Shown one piece after another: positions 6,622 to 13,186 of a DNA stretch of 27,681 bases. A model generated the notes under the pieces. That model was not told where the DNA came from and did no database searches. It worked only from the letters and a program-made list of their open reading frames with translations. Both the position numbers and the translations under genes were made by a program. The stretch comes from CAYFVR01 sp046541515 (GTDB taxonomy: Bacteria > Desulfobacterota > Desulfobacteria > Desulfobacterales > Desulfococcaceae): contig JBKHDD010000046.1 in assembly GCA_046541515.1 (NCBI GenBank), positions 1 to 27,681 on the forward strand, read 5' to 3'. Position 1 is the stretch's first letter. Every line of letters begins with the position of its first letter.

Positions 6622-8256
6622 CTAGTAGATGAGGATATCCTTCGGAAGCCGGTAGTCGGCCCAGGGACGGCCGCGGTGGGCGGCGATCGATTCCATCAGA
6701 AAGATGGAGCGGAGAAACATTTCCCGGGCGAACACGAAATTCAGCTCGAACCGGGTGGAGGTATAAAAGGAGCGGGCCAGGGCCAAGGCCATGCGCGCCT
6801 GGAAGGTTGGGTCCGCCTGCTCCCGCGCCAGCGCGACGTAGCGCCGCAGGATATACCGGGTGACGGCGTTCAGCCGTTCCCGAAGGTCGTCGTCGAACAC
6901 CGGCAGCCGAAAATGGGAAACCAGCAGCACCGAGGCGTCCTGAACATAGTCGGCGTCCCGGGAGCGGTACAGGTCGATGTAGTTGATCCGCTGTTCCATG
7001 CCGTTGTAGACGATGTTGTTGGTGTTGAAATCGCCGTGAATCAGCACGGAATGGGGGGCGGGCAGTTCGGCCTCCGCCGCCTCGCAGGCTTCGATCAGCG
7101 ACATGGAAGACGAAATGACGTGATCGCCGATTTGCTGATGGCCCCGGTTGAAATAGGGATGGACCCGGTAGACCGAGCTGAGCCGGGAGCGGAGCTGACG
7201 CATGTAGTCGGTGGGGATGGGGCCGGGCGTTCGGGTTCGCCGCCAGACTTCTTGCAGGGTCTGTTCCAGAATGTAAAGGACGTTGCGCACCACCTCCTGG
7301 TGCTCGGTCAACACCACCTGGTCCAGGGTGCATCCGGCCAGGAACTCCACCAGCATGGAGGCGGTGCCGGCCTTTTCGTGGTAGCCGAACACCTGGGGCG
7401 CCAGGCCGGGGTAAATCCGTTCCCATCGCTCGATGTTTTCCCGCTCCTGCTTGATTTTTTTGAGGGCGCCTTCCTTGAAGATGCCCTGGGCCTTGAAGCC
7501 CGACGGCCGCTTGCGGCTGACCTTGCTGATGCGGCAGCCGGACCGGGAACCCCAGATGGATTGGAAATCGATGTCGGACAGGGCGCCTTCGAAGCCGGAG
7601 TCCGAGAGGGTCTTCTGGAGGGCGTCGAACTGGCGGATTTTGATCCGGTCGCCGATGATGGCGAAGATGAGCGCCTCCCCGACGTTGAGGAGGGCGTCGC
7701 CGATGCGCTCCAGGTAGCGGAAGATGAAAATGGTCGTCACCAGGTCGGTGACGCCGCGACCCTCCTTCAGCTCCGCCATGATCTGGTCGAAATTTTCCTT
7801 GTACAGCCGGTCCAGGTTGAACTCCGCACGGCAGATGAACAGGGCCTCCGCCAAGTCCCGGTTTTCCATGACGTCGGAAATCCGGGAGAGGGCCCCCTGG
7901 ATTTCCGCGAACATCGATTTGTAGTCGTACCGCCGGAGAAAATCCAGGCTGGTGAGATAATGGGTCTGCCGGCCCATGTTGACGCAGTAGTCGGCGATCC
8001 GCTCCAGGTTGACCGCCATGATGTGGATGGCCCGCACCTGGTTGCGACGCTCCAGGTTTTCCGCCCCGCCCAGCGATTGCATGCGGGAAAAGCAGTCGTT
8101 TTCCACCGTGGTCTTCAAATTGTCGATGTAGTCGTCCTTGGAGTCGATTTTTTCCAGCAGTTTGGGACGATAATCCGACAGGAGCCCGTAGGTCAGCTTG
8201 ACCTGGTTTTCGGTTTCGATGACCAGAAAACGGAAATTTTCAAGAATGTTTTCCAT
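6622..8256 (-). CDS. PhoU domain fused to an APH/choline-kinase-like phosphotransferase
   Basis: A 544-residue two-part protein. Residues about 1-215 are a complete PhoU-type helical bundle with the duplicated signature helices MAVNLERIADYCVN (80-93) and FRYLERIGDALLNVGE (179-194). Residues about 240-544 are an aminoglycoside-phosphotransferase-like kinase: IFKEGALKKI (259-268, likely ATP Lys), MLVEFLAGCTLDQVV (301-315), the catalytic loop HGDFNTNN (407-414, with Asp409 and Asn414), and YIDLYRSRDAD (426-436, where Asp428 would replace the DFG Asp). All key kinase residues are present, so it looks active. PhoU domains bind metal-phosphate sensors; the kinase would phosphorylate a small molecule or peptide group. 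It starts 5 bases after the amphi-Trp gene, so the two are coupled. The fusion puts phosphate sensing and phosphotransfer in one chain; the substrate is not known. Confidence 0.88.
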   Translation of the reverse strand: MENILENFRFLVIETENQVKLTYGLLSDYRPKLLEKIDSKDDYIDNLKTTVENDCFSRMQSLGGAENLERRNQVRAIHIMAVNLERIADYCVNMGRQTHYLTSLDFLRRYDYKSMFAEIQGALSRISDVMENRDLAEALFICRAEFNLDRLYKENFDQIMAELKEGRGVTDLVTTIFIFRYLERIGDALLNVGEALIFAIIGDRIKIRQFDALQKTLSDSGFEGALSDIDFQSIWGSRSGCRISKVSRKRPSGFKAQGIFKEGALKKIKQERENIERWERIYPGLAPQVFGYHEKAGTASMLVEFLAGCTLDQVVLTEHQEVVRNVLYILEQTLQEVWRRTRTPGPIPTDYMRQLRSRLSSVYRVHPYFNRGHQQIGDHVISSSMSLIEACEAAEAELPAPHSVLIHGDFNTNNIVYNGMEQRINYIDLYRSRDADYVQDASVLLVSHFRLPVFDDDLRERLNAVTRYILRRYVALAREQADPTFQARMALALARSFYTSTRFELNFVFAREMFLRSIFLMESIAAHRGRPWADYRLPKDILIY

Positions 8257-8261
8257 GGCGG

Positions 8262-8528
8262 TCAGGTGGATATCCGGAATCCGGAAGCGGCGGCGGCCTC
8301 CCCGGTGTCTTTCCAGGCAATTTTCAGGGATATCTTGCTTTTATCCCCCTTCCGCTTGGCCTTGATGCTCAGTTCCAGCAGGTCGTTGGGCAACAGGACC
8401 ACCTCGTGGTCCTCGGACTTGAAGACGATCTTGCCGCCTTCGAAACCGTCCACCAGCGCCTTGAGATAATCCCGGATGGTCTGGCTGTCCTGAATCGACT
8501 CGTGTTCGAACTCTTCTCGTTTTCCCAC
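8262..8528 (-). CDS. Amphi-Trp domain protein
   Basis: An 88-residue protein that matches the small amphi-Trp domain family. After a polar N-terminal helix it has GGKIVFKSEDHEVVLLPNDLLELSIKAKRK, then alternating hydrophobic/charged strands, and SKISLKIAWKD carrying the Trp in the amphipathic last strand. The family is named for this Trp in an amphipathic segment and occurs alone or as part of GAK-type clusters; its biochemical role is unknown to me. It has no membrane segment or signal and would be cytosolic. It lies 44 bases after the PHP-like gene and only 5 before the PhoU-kinase gene. The ATG at 8528 follows GGAGG-like sequence (minus strand GGAGGAAACCGTGGG). A small adaptor or substrate role is plausible but unproven. 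Confidence 0.8.
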   Translation of the reverse strand: MGKREEFEHESIQDSQTIRDYLKALVDGFEGGKIVFKSEDHEVVLLPNDLLELSIKAKRKGDKSKISLKIAWKDTGEAAAASGFRIST

Positions 8529-8572
8529 GGTTTCCTCCGAAGGGGAAGGGGTGCGGAGTGGGGCGCGCCGGA

Positions 8573-9736
8573 TCAGCCCGCCAGCCGGCTCTTGTATTCC
8601 GCCATGACCTTGCCCCGGCTGGAATTGGCCAGGATCAAGGATTTTCGGATGACCAGATCATCCCAGGCCGGCTGGAGCCCGATTTCTCGGCTGGCCTTTT
8701 CGATGTTTTGCTGCTTGGGGTCCCGGACTTTTTCGCCCATGTGGGTGTCGTCCCCCATGAAGACCAGCAGGGGCCGCTGGGAGGCCGGGCGCTCCCGGTT
8801 TTGCTCGGTGAGCACCGATACCAGAAATTTCGTGTACCGGTGGGACTGGGGATTCCACACCTCGATGCCGTCCACGTCGTAGCCGGCCAGCAGCACCGGC
8901 CAGAACTGTTCCGGATGGGGAATCACGATCCCGGCGTTCAGGGACCGAGCCTCTTCGATGATTTCTCGGGTGCGATAGAAATACTGGAGCGGAAAATCGG
9001 CCTTGACCCGCTTTTTGACCGCCTTGAGGAAGGTCTGGGCCCGGTCGATCACCGGATCGCCGTAATCGGCCCGCAGGCAGTCGAAGAAGTTGCGCAGCAA
9101 CTTGTTCTTGATGGATTGGGCGGGCACGGTGGCGATGTATTCGTCCAGCAGCCGCTCGATTTTGCGGGCGTGGATCTGTACGAAGGAAACCAGGGCCTCC
9201 GCCGCGCCGGTCTGGCGGGCAGCCGCCTCCAGCCGCTCCGGCACGGGCCGGGTGAGGGTGTGCAGAAACTCGAAGAGCTGGCTGGACCGGTATTTGAAAG
9301 TGTGGGCCAGCATTTCCCGCAGCCGGTCGGCCTCCGCCACCTTTTCGGTCTCGAAATGCAGGAGGAGTTGCACCTTCTGGTTAAAGCCGCTGGAATAGCA
9401 GTCCACCTCCACCCCGGAGTAGCCGTTCCAGCTCAAAATTTCGTTGTGCTGGGTGGGGATGATCAGCTCTTCCCGGCAGTTGGGAAACATGGCCTCCACC
9501 CGCTGCTTGATCAGGCGCATGGGGATGAATTCCGGATGCCAGTGGACCGCCAGCACCCGCTCCTGGCGCCGATAGACGGCCGAGGGCGTGGTCGCCTGCT
9601 GAATCTGGCGCTCGTTCAGCTCCACCGAGACCACCTCGTGGAAGTACCGGTGATCCTTTTCCGTGATCTCCTCCGGCACCTTGTCGGGGATCATGGAGAT
9701 GGGCTCGATTTTTCCTTTGCTCTGGGTCTGGGGCAT
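8573..9736 (-). CDS. PHP-superfamily metallohydrolase-like protein in the GAK cluster
   Basis: A 387-residue protein with the metal-site pattern of the PHP fold (polymerase and histidinol phosphatase superfamily): VLAVHWHPEFIP (HxH at 65-67), IIPTQHNEILSW (His98) and GVEVDCYS (Glu110), IVIPHPEQFWP (His274), GIEVWNP (Glu292), and FMGDDTHMGE with Asp330-x-His332. These are the usual ligands for a two- or three-metal site hydrolysing phosphoesters. The central 140-250 section is helical and extra compared with a minimal PHP domain. I do not recall a named family for it. The ATG at 9736 gives the natural N-terminus (PQTQSKGKIEPI); earlier in-frame codons run through the intergenic hairpin and the previous gene and are not credible. 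It would act in the cytosol as the phosphate-removing partner of the two kinases in the cluster; that pairing is inference. Confidence 0.7.
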   Translation of the reverse strand: MPQTQSKGKIEPISMIPDKVPEEITEKDHRYFHEVVSVELNERQIQQATTPSAVYRRQERVLAVHWHPEFIPMRLIKQRVEAMFPNCREELIIPTQHNEILSWNGYSGVEVDCYSSGFNQKVQLLLHFETEKVAEADRLREMLAHTFKYRSSQLFEFLHTLTRPVPERLEAAARQTGAAEALVSFVQIHARKIERLLDEYIATVPAQSIKNKLLRNFFDCLRADYGDPVIDRAQTFLKAVKKRVKADFPLQYFYRTREIIEEARSLNAGIVIPHPEQFWPVLLAGYDVDGIEVWNPQSHRYTKFLVSVLTEQNRERPASQRPLLVFMGDDTHMGEKVRDPKQQNIEKASREIGLQPAWDDLVIRKSLILANSSRGKVMAEYKSRLAG

Positions 9737-9782
9737 GATGGAACATCTCTTTCTTGAAATCGGGTTTCGGGTCGGACCGGCG

Positions 9783-9827
9783 TCGGGGGAACCACGCCCG
9801 CCTGCGCCGGGTGGGCGGGACCCCCGA
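9783..9827. repeat. Strong stem-loop between the XXXCH and PHP-like genes
   Basis: TCGGGGG (9783-9789) pairs with CCCCCGA (9821-9827), and inside it CCCGCC (9797-9802) pairs with GGCGGG (9814-9819). In the minus-strand transcript this hairpin follows the XXXCH stop directly. The T run lies before the hairpin on that strand, so it is not a standard terminator; mRNA stabilisation or a processing site is more likely. Confidence 0.5.
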
Positions 9828-9840
9828 GGCGAAAAAAGGC

Positions 9841-10416
9841 CTACTTGTACCGGTCGTGGCATTCCTTTTTGAGCCGGTTCAGCTCCTGCACGGCCGATTT
9901 GCACGCCGACAGGTCGCCCCGCTCGAAGGCCTCCCGAAATCCGACGCAAAGGGTGTCGTATTCGCCGTAAAATTCGTCCCCGTAGTCGGGGTAGGCGATC
10001 ATCAGCTTGGAGTCCGCCAGAAACGCCTCCACCACCGCCGCCTCGGGGAGCGCGTCGTTGAGCAGCCGGTCGTAAATGCTTTTGAACCGCCCCTTCATCC
10101 GCTTCTTCAGCGACTTGTATTTGGGCAGTCCGCCCTCGCTCGCGGGCGTCGGGCTTTCCGGGGAAATCGCCGCCGATTCCGGGCCGCCGAGCGGCGCTTC
10201 CCGGGGTTGCCAGGGCTTCACCTTCAGCTTGACGCCGTAGCCGTCCAGCTCCCGCTTCACGCCCAGCTTCAGCTTGAAGAATTCGCCCGGCGAAACGCCA
10301 AATTCCTGGCCGCCGGCCGGTTCCTTTCCTTCCAGTCGATCCGCCATTTCCCGGAACAATTCCGCCAAGCCATGCTCGTCCAGTCCGCCGAAAAACTGCT
10401 TCGTTCCGCTGCTCAT
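9841..10416 (-). CDS. GAK system XXXCH protein
   Basis: A 191-residue protein ending in LNRLKKECHDRYK, with the Cys-His pair at 186-187 close to the C-terminus. This is the signature of the XXXCH domain found in GAK clusters. Residues 1-70 contain an amphipathic strand region (SPGEFFKLKLGVKREL then VKLKVKPW, Trp69) that recalls the amphi-Trp domain, followed by a Pro/Ser/Glu-rich linker (70-97) and a helical C-terminal domain (98-191). There is no signal or membrane segment. The invariant Cys-His tail and exposed terminal Lys invite the idea that it is the substrate or carrier modified by the ATP-grasp ligase and kinases, but this has no direct support. The ATG at 10416 follows GAGGGA; an upstream in-frame ATG at 10464 is less likely. 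It is the first gene after phoU, across a 168-base gap that may hold a promoter. Confidence 0.8.
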   Translation of the reverse strand: MSSGTKQFFGGLDEHGLAELFREMADRLEGKEPAGGQEFGVSPGEFFKLKLGVKRELDGYGVKLKVKPWQPREAPLGGPESAAISPESPTPASEGGLPKYKSLKKRMKGRFKSIYDRLLNDALPEAAVVEAFLADSKLMIAYPDYGDEFYGEYDTLCVGFREAFERGDLSACKSAVQELNRLKKECHDRYK

Positions 10417-10584
10417 GGGCAATTCCCTCGCCTTCTGGTGGCCAAGTATCGGTTTCCAAATCAAAAAAGGAAAATAACCACCGAATGGATGCTGTAAACC
10501 CGACCCAAAACAGCGGGGTTGGATATCGGAACCGGTCCGTTCCCGGCCGACGGAGTTCCATTCGATCCGATCACATCGACCCGA

Positions 10585-11244
10585 TCAAAAGTTTCCGTGG
10601 CGGACGATTTCCCCTTCCACCAAGTAGATGACCTCTTCGGCGATGTTGGTGGCATGGTCGGCGATTCGCTCAAAATGCCGGGAAATCAAAAAAAGATTGT
10701 GCAGATAGGAGGCCGCGTTCGAGTGGCGCGCCAACCGTTCCAGATGAATTTTGTAGTATTCGTTCTTCATCTGGTCCACCTCGTCGTCGATGAGGCAGAC
10801 CTTGAAGGCTTCGTCCACGTCCAGATTCACCAGGGCGTCCAGGCTTCGCTTCAGCATGCGCTGGGCCTTTTGGGACATGGTGGCGTAATCGTAGGCGCAG
10901 TCGCATTTCACCGGGCTTTCGATCACGGTTTTCATCCGCCAGGCGATATTGACCGCCTCGTCGGCGATCCGCTCCAGCTCGTTGTTGATCTTGATCACCG
11001 TGACGATGAACCGCAGGTCGACGGCCACGGGCTGGTGAAGCGCCAGAATTTTGAGGCATTCCTCCTCGATTTCCACTTCCTCGTTGTCGATTTCGTAGTC
11101 CGACTTGAGGACCCGTTCCACGTCGAACATGGCCCGGGTTTCAATGCCCTTGGCCGCCAGCCGGACCCGATCTTCCACCAGGGCGCCCAGGGCCAGAATC
11201 CGCTTTTTGATTTTTTCCATTTCCCGTCGAAAATGTTTGGCCAT
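10585..11244 (-). CDS. phoU: Phosphate signalling protein PhoU
   Basis: A 219-residue PhoU, the normal length, made of two homologous three-helix bundles. Each carries the metal-binding signature: INNELERIADEAVNIAWRM in the first half and ISRHFERIADHATNIAEEV in the second. PhoU restrains the Pst phosphate transporter and the PhoR sensor kinase when phosphate is plentiful. No pst genes are in the window. The ATG at 11244 follows GGAGGCACAGAG; the in-frame stretch upstream is Arg/Pro-rich and not part of the family. It transcribes away from a Pho-box-like array (11484-11512) and a ruined histidine kinase gene, and leads into the GAK genes. It could be the first gene of that operon or a separate unit, since 168 bases follow it. 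Confidence 0.93.
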   Translation of the reverse strand: MAKHFRREMEKIKKRILALGALVEDRVRLAAKGIETRAMFDVERVLKSDYEIDNEEVEIEEECLKILALHQPVAVDLRFIVTVIKINNELERIADEAVNIAWRMKTVIESPVKCDCAYDYATMSQKAQRMLKRSLDALVNLDVDEAFKVCLIDDEVDQMKNEYYKIHLERLARHSNAASYLHNLFLISRHFERIADHATNIAEEVIYLVEGEIVRHGNF

Positions 11245-11436
11245 CTCTGTGCCTCCAAAGGCTTGCCGGGGGGCGAATACGGCCCGGGGATAGGGGCGCG
11301 CGGTTCGGGTTCGGCGGTCGATGGTTTCGGGTCTTTTCCGGCGGAGGGAAATTTCCCCGCCTGGGGCTTCCGCCGCGCACAAAGGCCTGACATCTCGAAA
11401 AGACTTCCGATACCTTTCTCATTTGACCATCGGAAT

Positions 11437-11457
11437 GGGGCCGGCGCGACCGGCCCC
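11437..11457. repeat. Perfect 8-bp inverted repeat upstream of phoU
   Basis: GGGGCCGG (11437-11444) and CCGGCCCC (11450-11457) flank a 5-base loop. No T run follows it on either strand, so it is not an obvious terminator. It sits between the phoU start and the Pho-box-like array and could be a 5' leader hairpin of phoU or an end point for divergent transcription. Confidence 0.45.
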
Positions 11458-11483
11458 AAAACCCGAGGCACCCTACCGGACCA

Positions 11484-11512
11484 TTGTTAGGTTTTTGTTA
11501 GTCGGTCATTAA
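11484..11512. promoter_or_regulatory. Candidate Pho box (PhoB/PhoP operator)
   Basis: Three 7-mers at exact 11-base period: TTGTTAG (11484-11490), spacer GTTT, TTGTTAG (11495-11501), spacer TCGG, and a weaker TCATTAA (11506-11512). PhoB-type response regulators bind 7-base direct repeats separated by 4 bases, and on the other strand CTAACA repeats resemble the TTAACA repeats bound by PhoP. The array lies 26 bases before the ruined sensor kinase and about 240 bases before phoU in the 293-base divergent gap, which holds no gene. Identity rests on spacing and on the context. Confidence 0.55.
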
Positions 11513-11537
11513 TTTTCCATCAATTGGCGGAACCGTG

Positions 11538-12132
11538 ATGAAAACCTTCGTCTCGCCGCCCGCCCCGGAAACCGACGTCCTTCTCCGGGTCTTCAACGCC
11601 GGGCTGTTCGCCCTGGATGGCCGAGGGCTCATCCGGTCCGCTTCCCAGAGCGTTTCGGGGTTGACGGGCCCACCGGCGTCCGATTTGGCGGGGCGTTCCT
11701 GGCGGACCCTTTTCGGGCCGACCGGGGGAATCCGCCACCGCGCCCGACCCAGGGGAAGAAGAAGACCTCGGGTTTCCCCCGGGCCACGTGTTCCGCCCGA
11801 GGGCGAGGAGCGCTTTCTGGCCTGGGTTTCAACCTGATGTCCAACGCCATGGACGCCGTGTCCGGGCCGGAAGGGCGGGCGCCGTCGCGGAGGCGGAGAT
11901 CGCCGACAACGGGCCGAGCGTCGCCGCCGAAATGCGGGAATGGATTTTCGACCCGTTTTTCACCACCAGGGCGGCCGGGGAGGGGCTCGGCCTTTGGGTG
12001 GGCCGCAACATTCCGACCCGCCTGGGCGGCGACATCGAGGTGAAAAGCCGGGGCGGATCGCTGGGCATGGCCAATTCGAGCAAAGGAACCGCCTTCATCG
12101 TCCGGATTCCGGCGGTGCCGCCGGAGCGGAAA
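11538..12132 (+). pseudogene. Degraded PAS-type sensor histidine kinase
   Basis: Fragments of one histidine kinase lie in order but in three frames. From the ATG at 11538 a PAS-like piece is readable (LLRVFNAGLFALDGRGLIR, then PPASDLAGRSWRTLFG) up to about 11730. The N box appears near 11825-11860 in a second frame as FNLMSNAMDAVSGPEG. The rest of the ATP-binding domain is in the third frame, about 11890-12117: AEIADNG, IFDPFFTTRAAGEGLGLWVGRNI, GGDIEVKSRGG and GTAFIVRIPA. The His-containing dimerisation domain is missing. At least two frame changes plus a deletion of roughly 100 codons make this a relic. It abuts the Pho-box-like array and phoU, so it may once have been a PhoR-like phosphate sensor; other kinase types are possible. 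The convergent hydrolase ends shortly after, at 12215. Confidence 0.85.
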
Positions 12133-12214
12133 ATAGCGCCCGGGATCTGGCCCGATAGCCCGCTTTTCCGGGGCGCATTCATTCGGACGAATCGTCCCGG
12201 GGTCTTCGGCGAAA

Positions 12215-13186
12215 TCATTGCCGGGGGTCGCCGAGGGGCGGGGAAGCCGCGCCGGCGCCCGGCGGGGAAACCGGCACGGCCAGAAAATCCAGCAGCAGGG
12301 ATCGGGCGGCGGCCCGGGCGGCGGTTCCGGAAAGAAAATGGTCTCCGGGCAATCGGTGGAACCGGGTCCGGGGCAGCACCTGTCGCACCGCGCCCTCGTA
12401 GGCCGGTCCCGCGCCGTCGCCGTAAAGCCGCAGCACCCGGTCTTCCCGGCTGTACAGGCAAAGGGCCGGGGTTTCCTCCAGCCGGACCCCCGCCAGCGGG
12501 CTGGGGGCAAAGGCGTCCCGGAGGGTCGTGATCAAACGGGTCCGGCGGCGGCGCAACGCCCCGAAGCCATGCCGGCTTTTGACCACCCCGGGAAAGAGGA
12601 AATCCACGTAGCGGCGCACGGCCTCGCCCAGCCGGGGCAACCGGTCGTCGGCCCGGCGGACTTCGTCGTAGTAGCGGAAAAAGGAGCGGGCCACCGCGCC
12701 GGGCGCCAGGTCCAAAATGGCGTTGATGATCGCGATTCGCCCCATGGGTTCCCCCAGTCGGGCCGAGGCGTGGAGCAACGGGATGGCGCCGTAGCAGGCC
12801 GCCACGCCCTGGAGCGGCAGCCGTTCCCGCCGGGCGGTTTCGGCGGCTTCTCGCAGGGCGGCCTCGGCGTCGGCCAGGCTGGCCCCCAGGGAAAACCGGC
12901 CGCTGGAGCGGCCGTGGCCGCTGTAGCAGAAGGAAAACAGGTCGTAGCCGGCGGCGACGAGCGGCCGGAAGGTGCGAACCTGATGAACCCCGCCCCCGCC
13001 CACCAACGGCGGGGCGAAGAGGATCGCCCGGGCCGCGGGCGTCCGGACCCGAATCCGGGCCAGCCGCTCGCGGCCCCTGCGAATCTGCCCCCGCTCCCAG
13101 CGGAGGCGGCCGCCGACGCCTACCGGGCCGGCGGTCGAAGATAGACGATCAGCGCGCCGCTGCGTTTCTTGTCCCCCCGTTCCCAT
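12215..13186 (-). CDS. Alpha/beta hydrolase with a Cys nucleophile elbow
   Basis: A 323-residue cytosolic protein with an alpha/beta-hydrolase core. ILFAPPLVGGGGVHQVRTF (55-73) is the oxyanion-region strand and loop; YDLFSFCYSGHGRSSGRF follows (81-98). The nucleophile elbow is GVAACYGAIPLL (127-138) with Cys131 where most relatives have Ser. SREDRVLRLYGD gives Asp249 and LPGDHFLSG gives His283, so the triad reads Cys-Asp-His as in dienelactone hydrolases. A thioester- or acyl-related role is possible; the substrate is unknown. No good start codon exists after the Smr gene stop, so I used the ATG at 13186, which overlaps the Smr gene by 67 bases and has no clear ribosome site. A start further on at a rare codon near residue 40 cannot be excluded. 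It is the last gene of the nth-mscS-smr transcript. Confidence 0.7.
   Translation of the reverse strand: MGTGGQETQRRADRLSSTAGPVGVGGRLRWERGQIRRGRERLARIRVRTPAARAILFAPPLVGGGGVHQVRTFRPLVAAGYDLFSFCYSGHGRSSGRFSLGASLADAEAALREAAETARRERLPLQGVAACYGAIPLLHASARLGEPMGRIAIINAILDLAPGAVARSFFRYYDEVRRADDRLPRLGEAVRRYVDFLFPGVVKSRHGFGALRRRRTRLITTLRDAFAPSPLAGVRLEETPALCLYSREDRVLRLYGDGAGPAYEGAVRQVLPRTRFHRLPGDHFLSGTAARAAARSLLLDFLAVPVSPPGAGAASPPLGDPRQ

Noticed and set aside
6676..8469. 597-residue plus-strand open frame opposite the PhoU-kinase gene
   Set aside because: Antisense shadow; the minus frame has clear PhoU and kinase motifs.
9737..10561. 275-residue N-terminal extension of the PHP-like protein
   Set aside because: It crosses the intergenic hairpin and reads the XXXCH gene in the wrong frame; the natural start is 9736.
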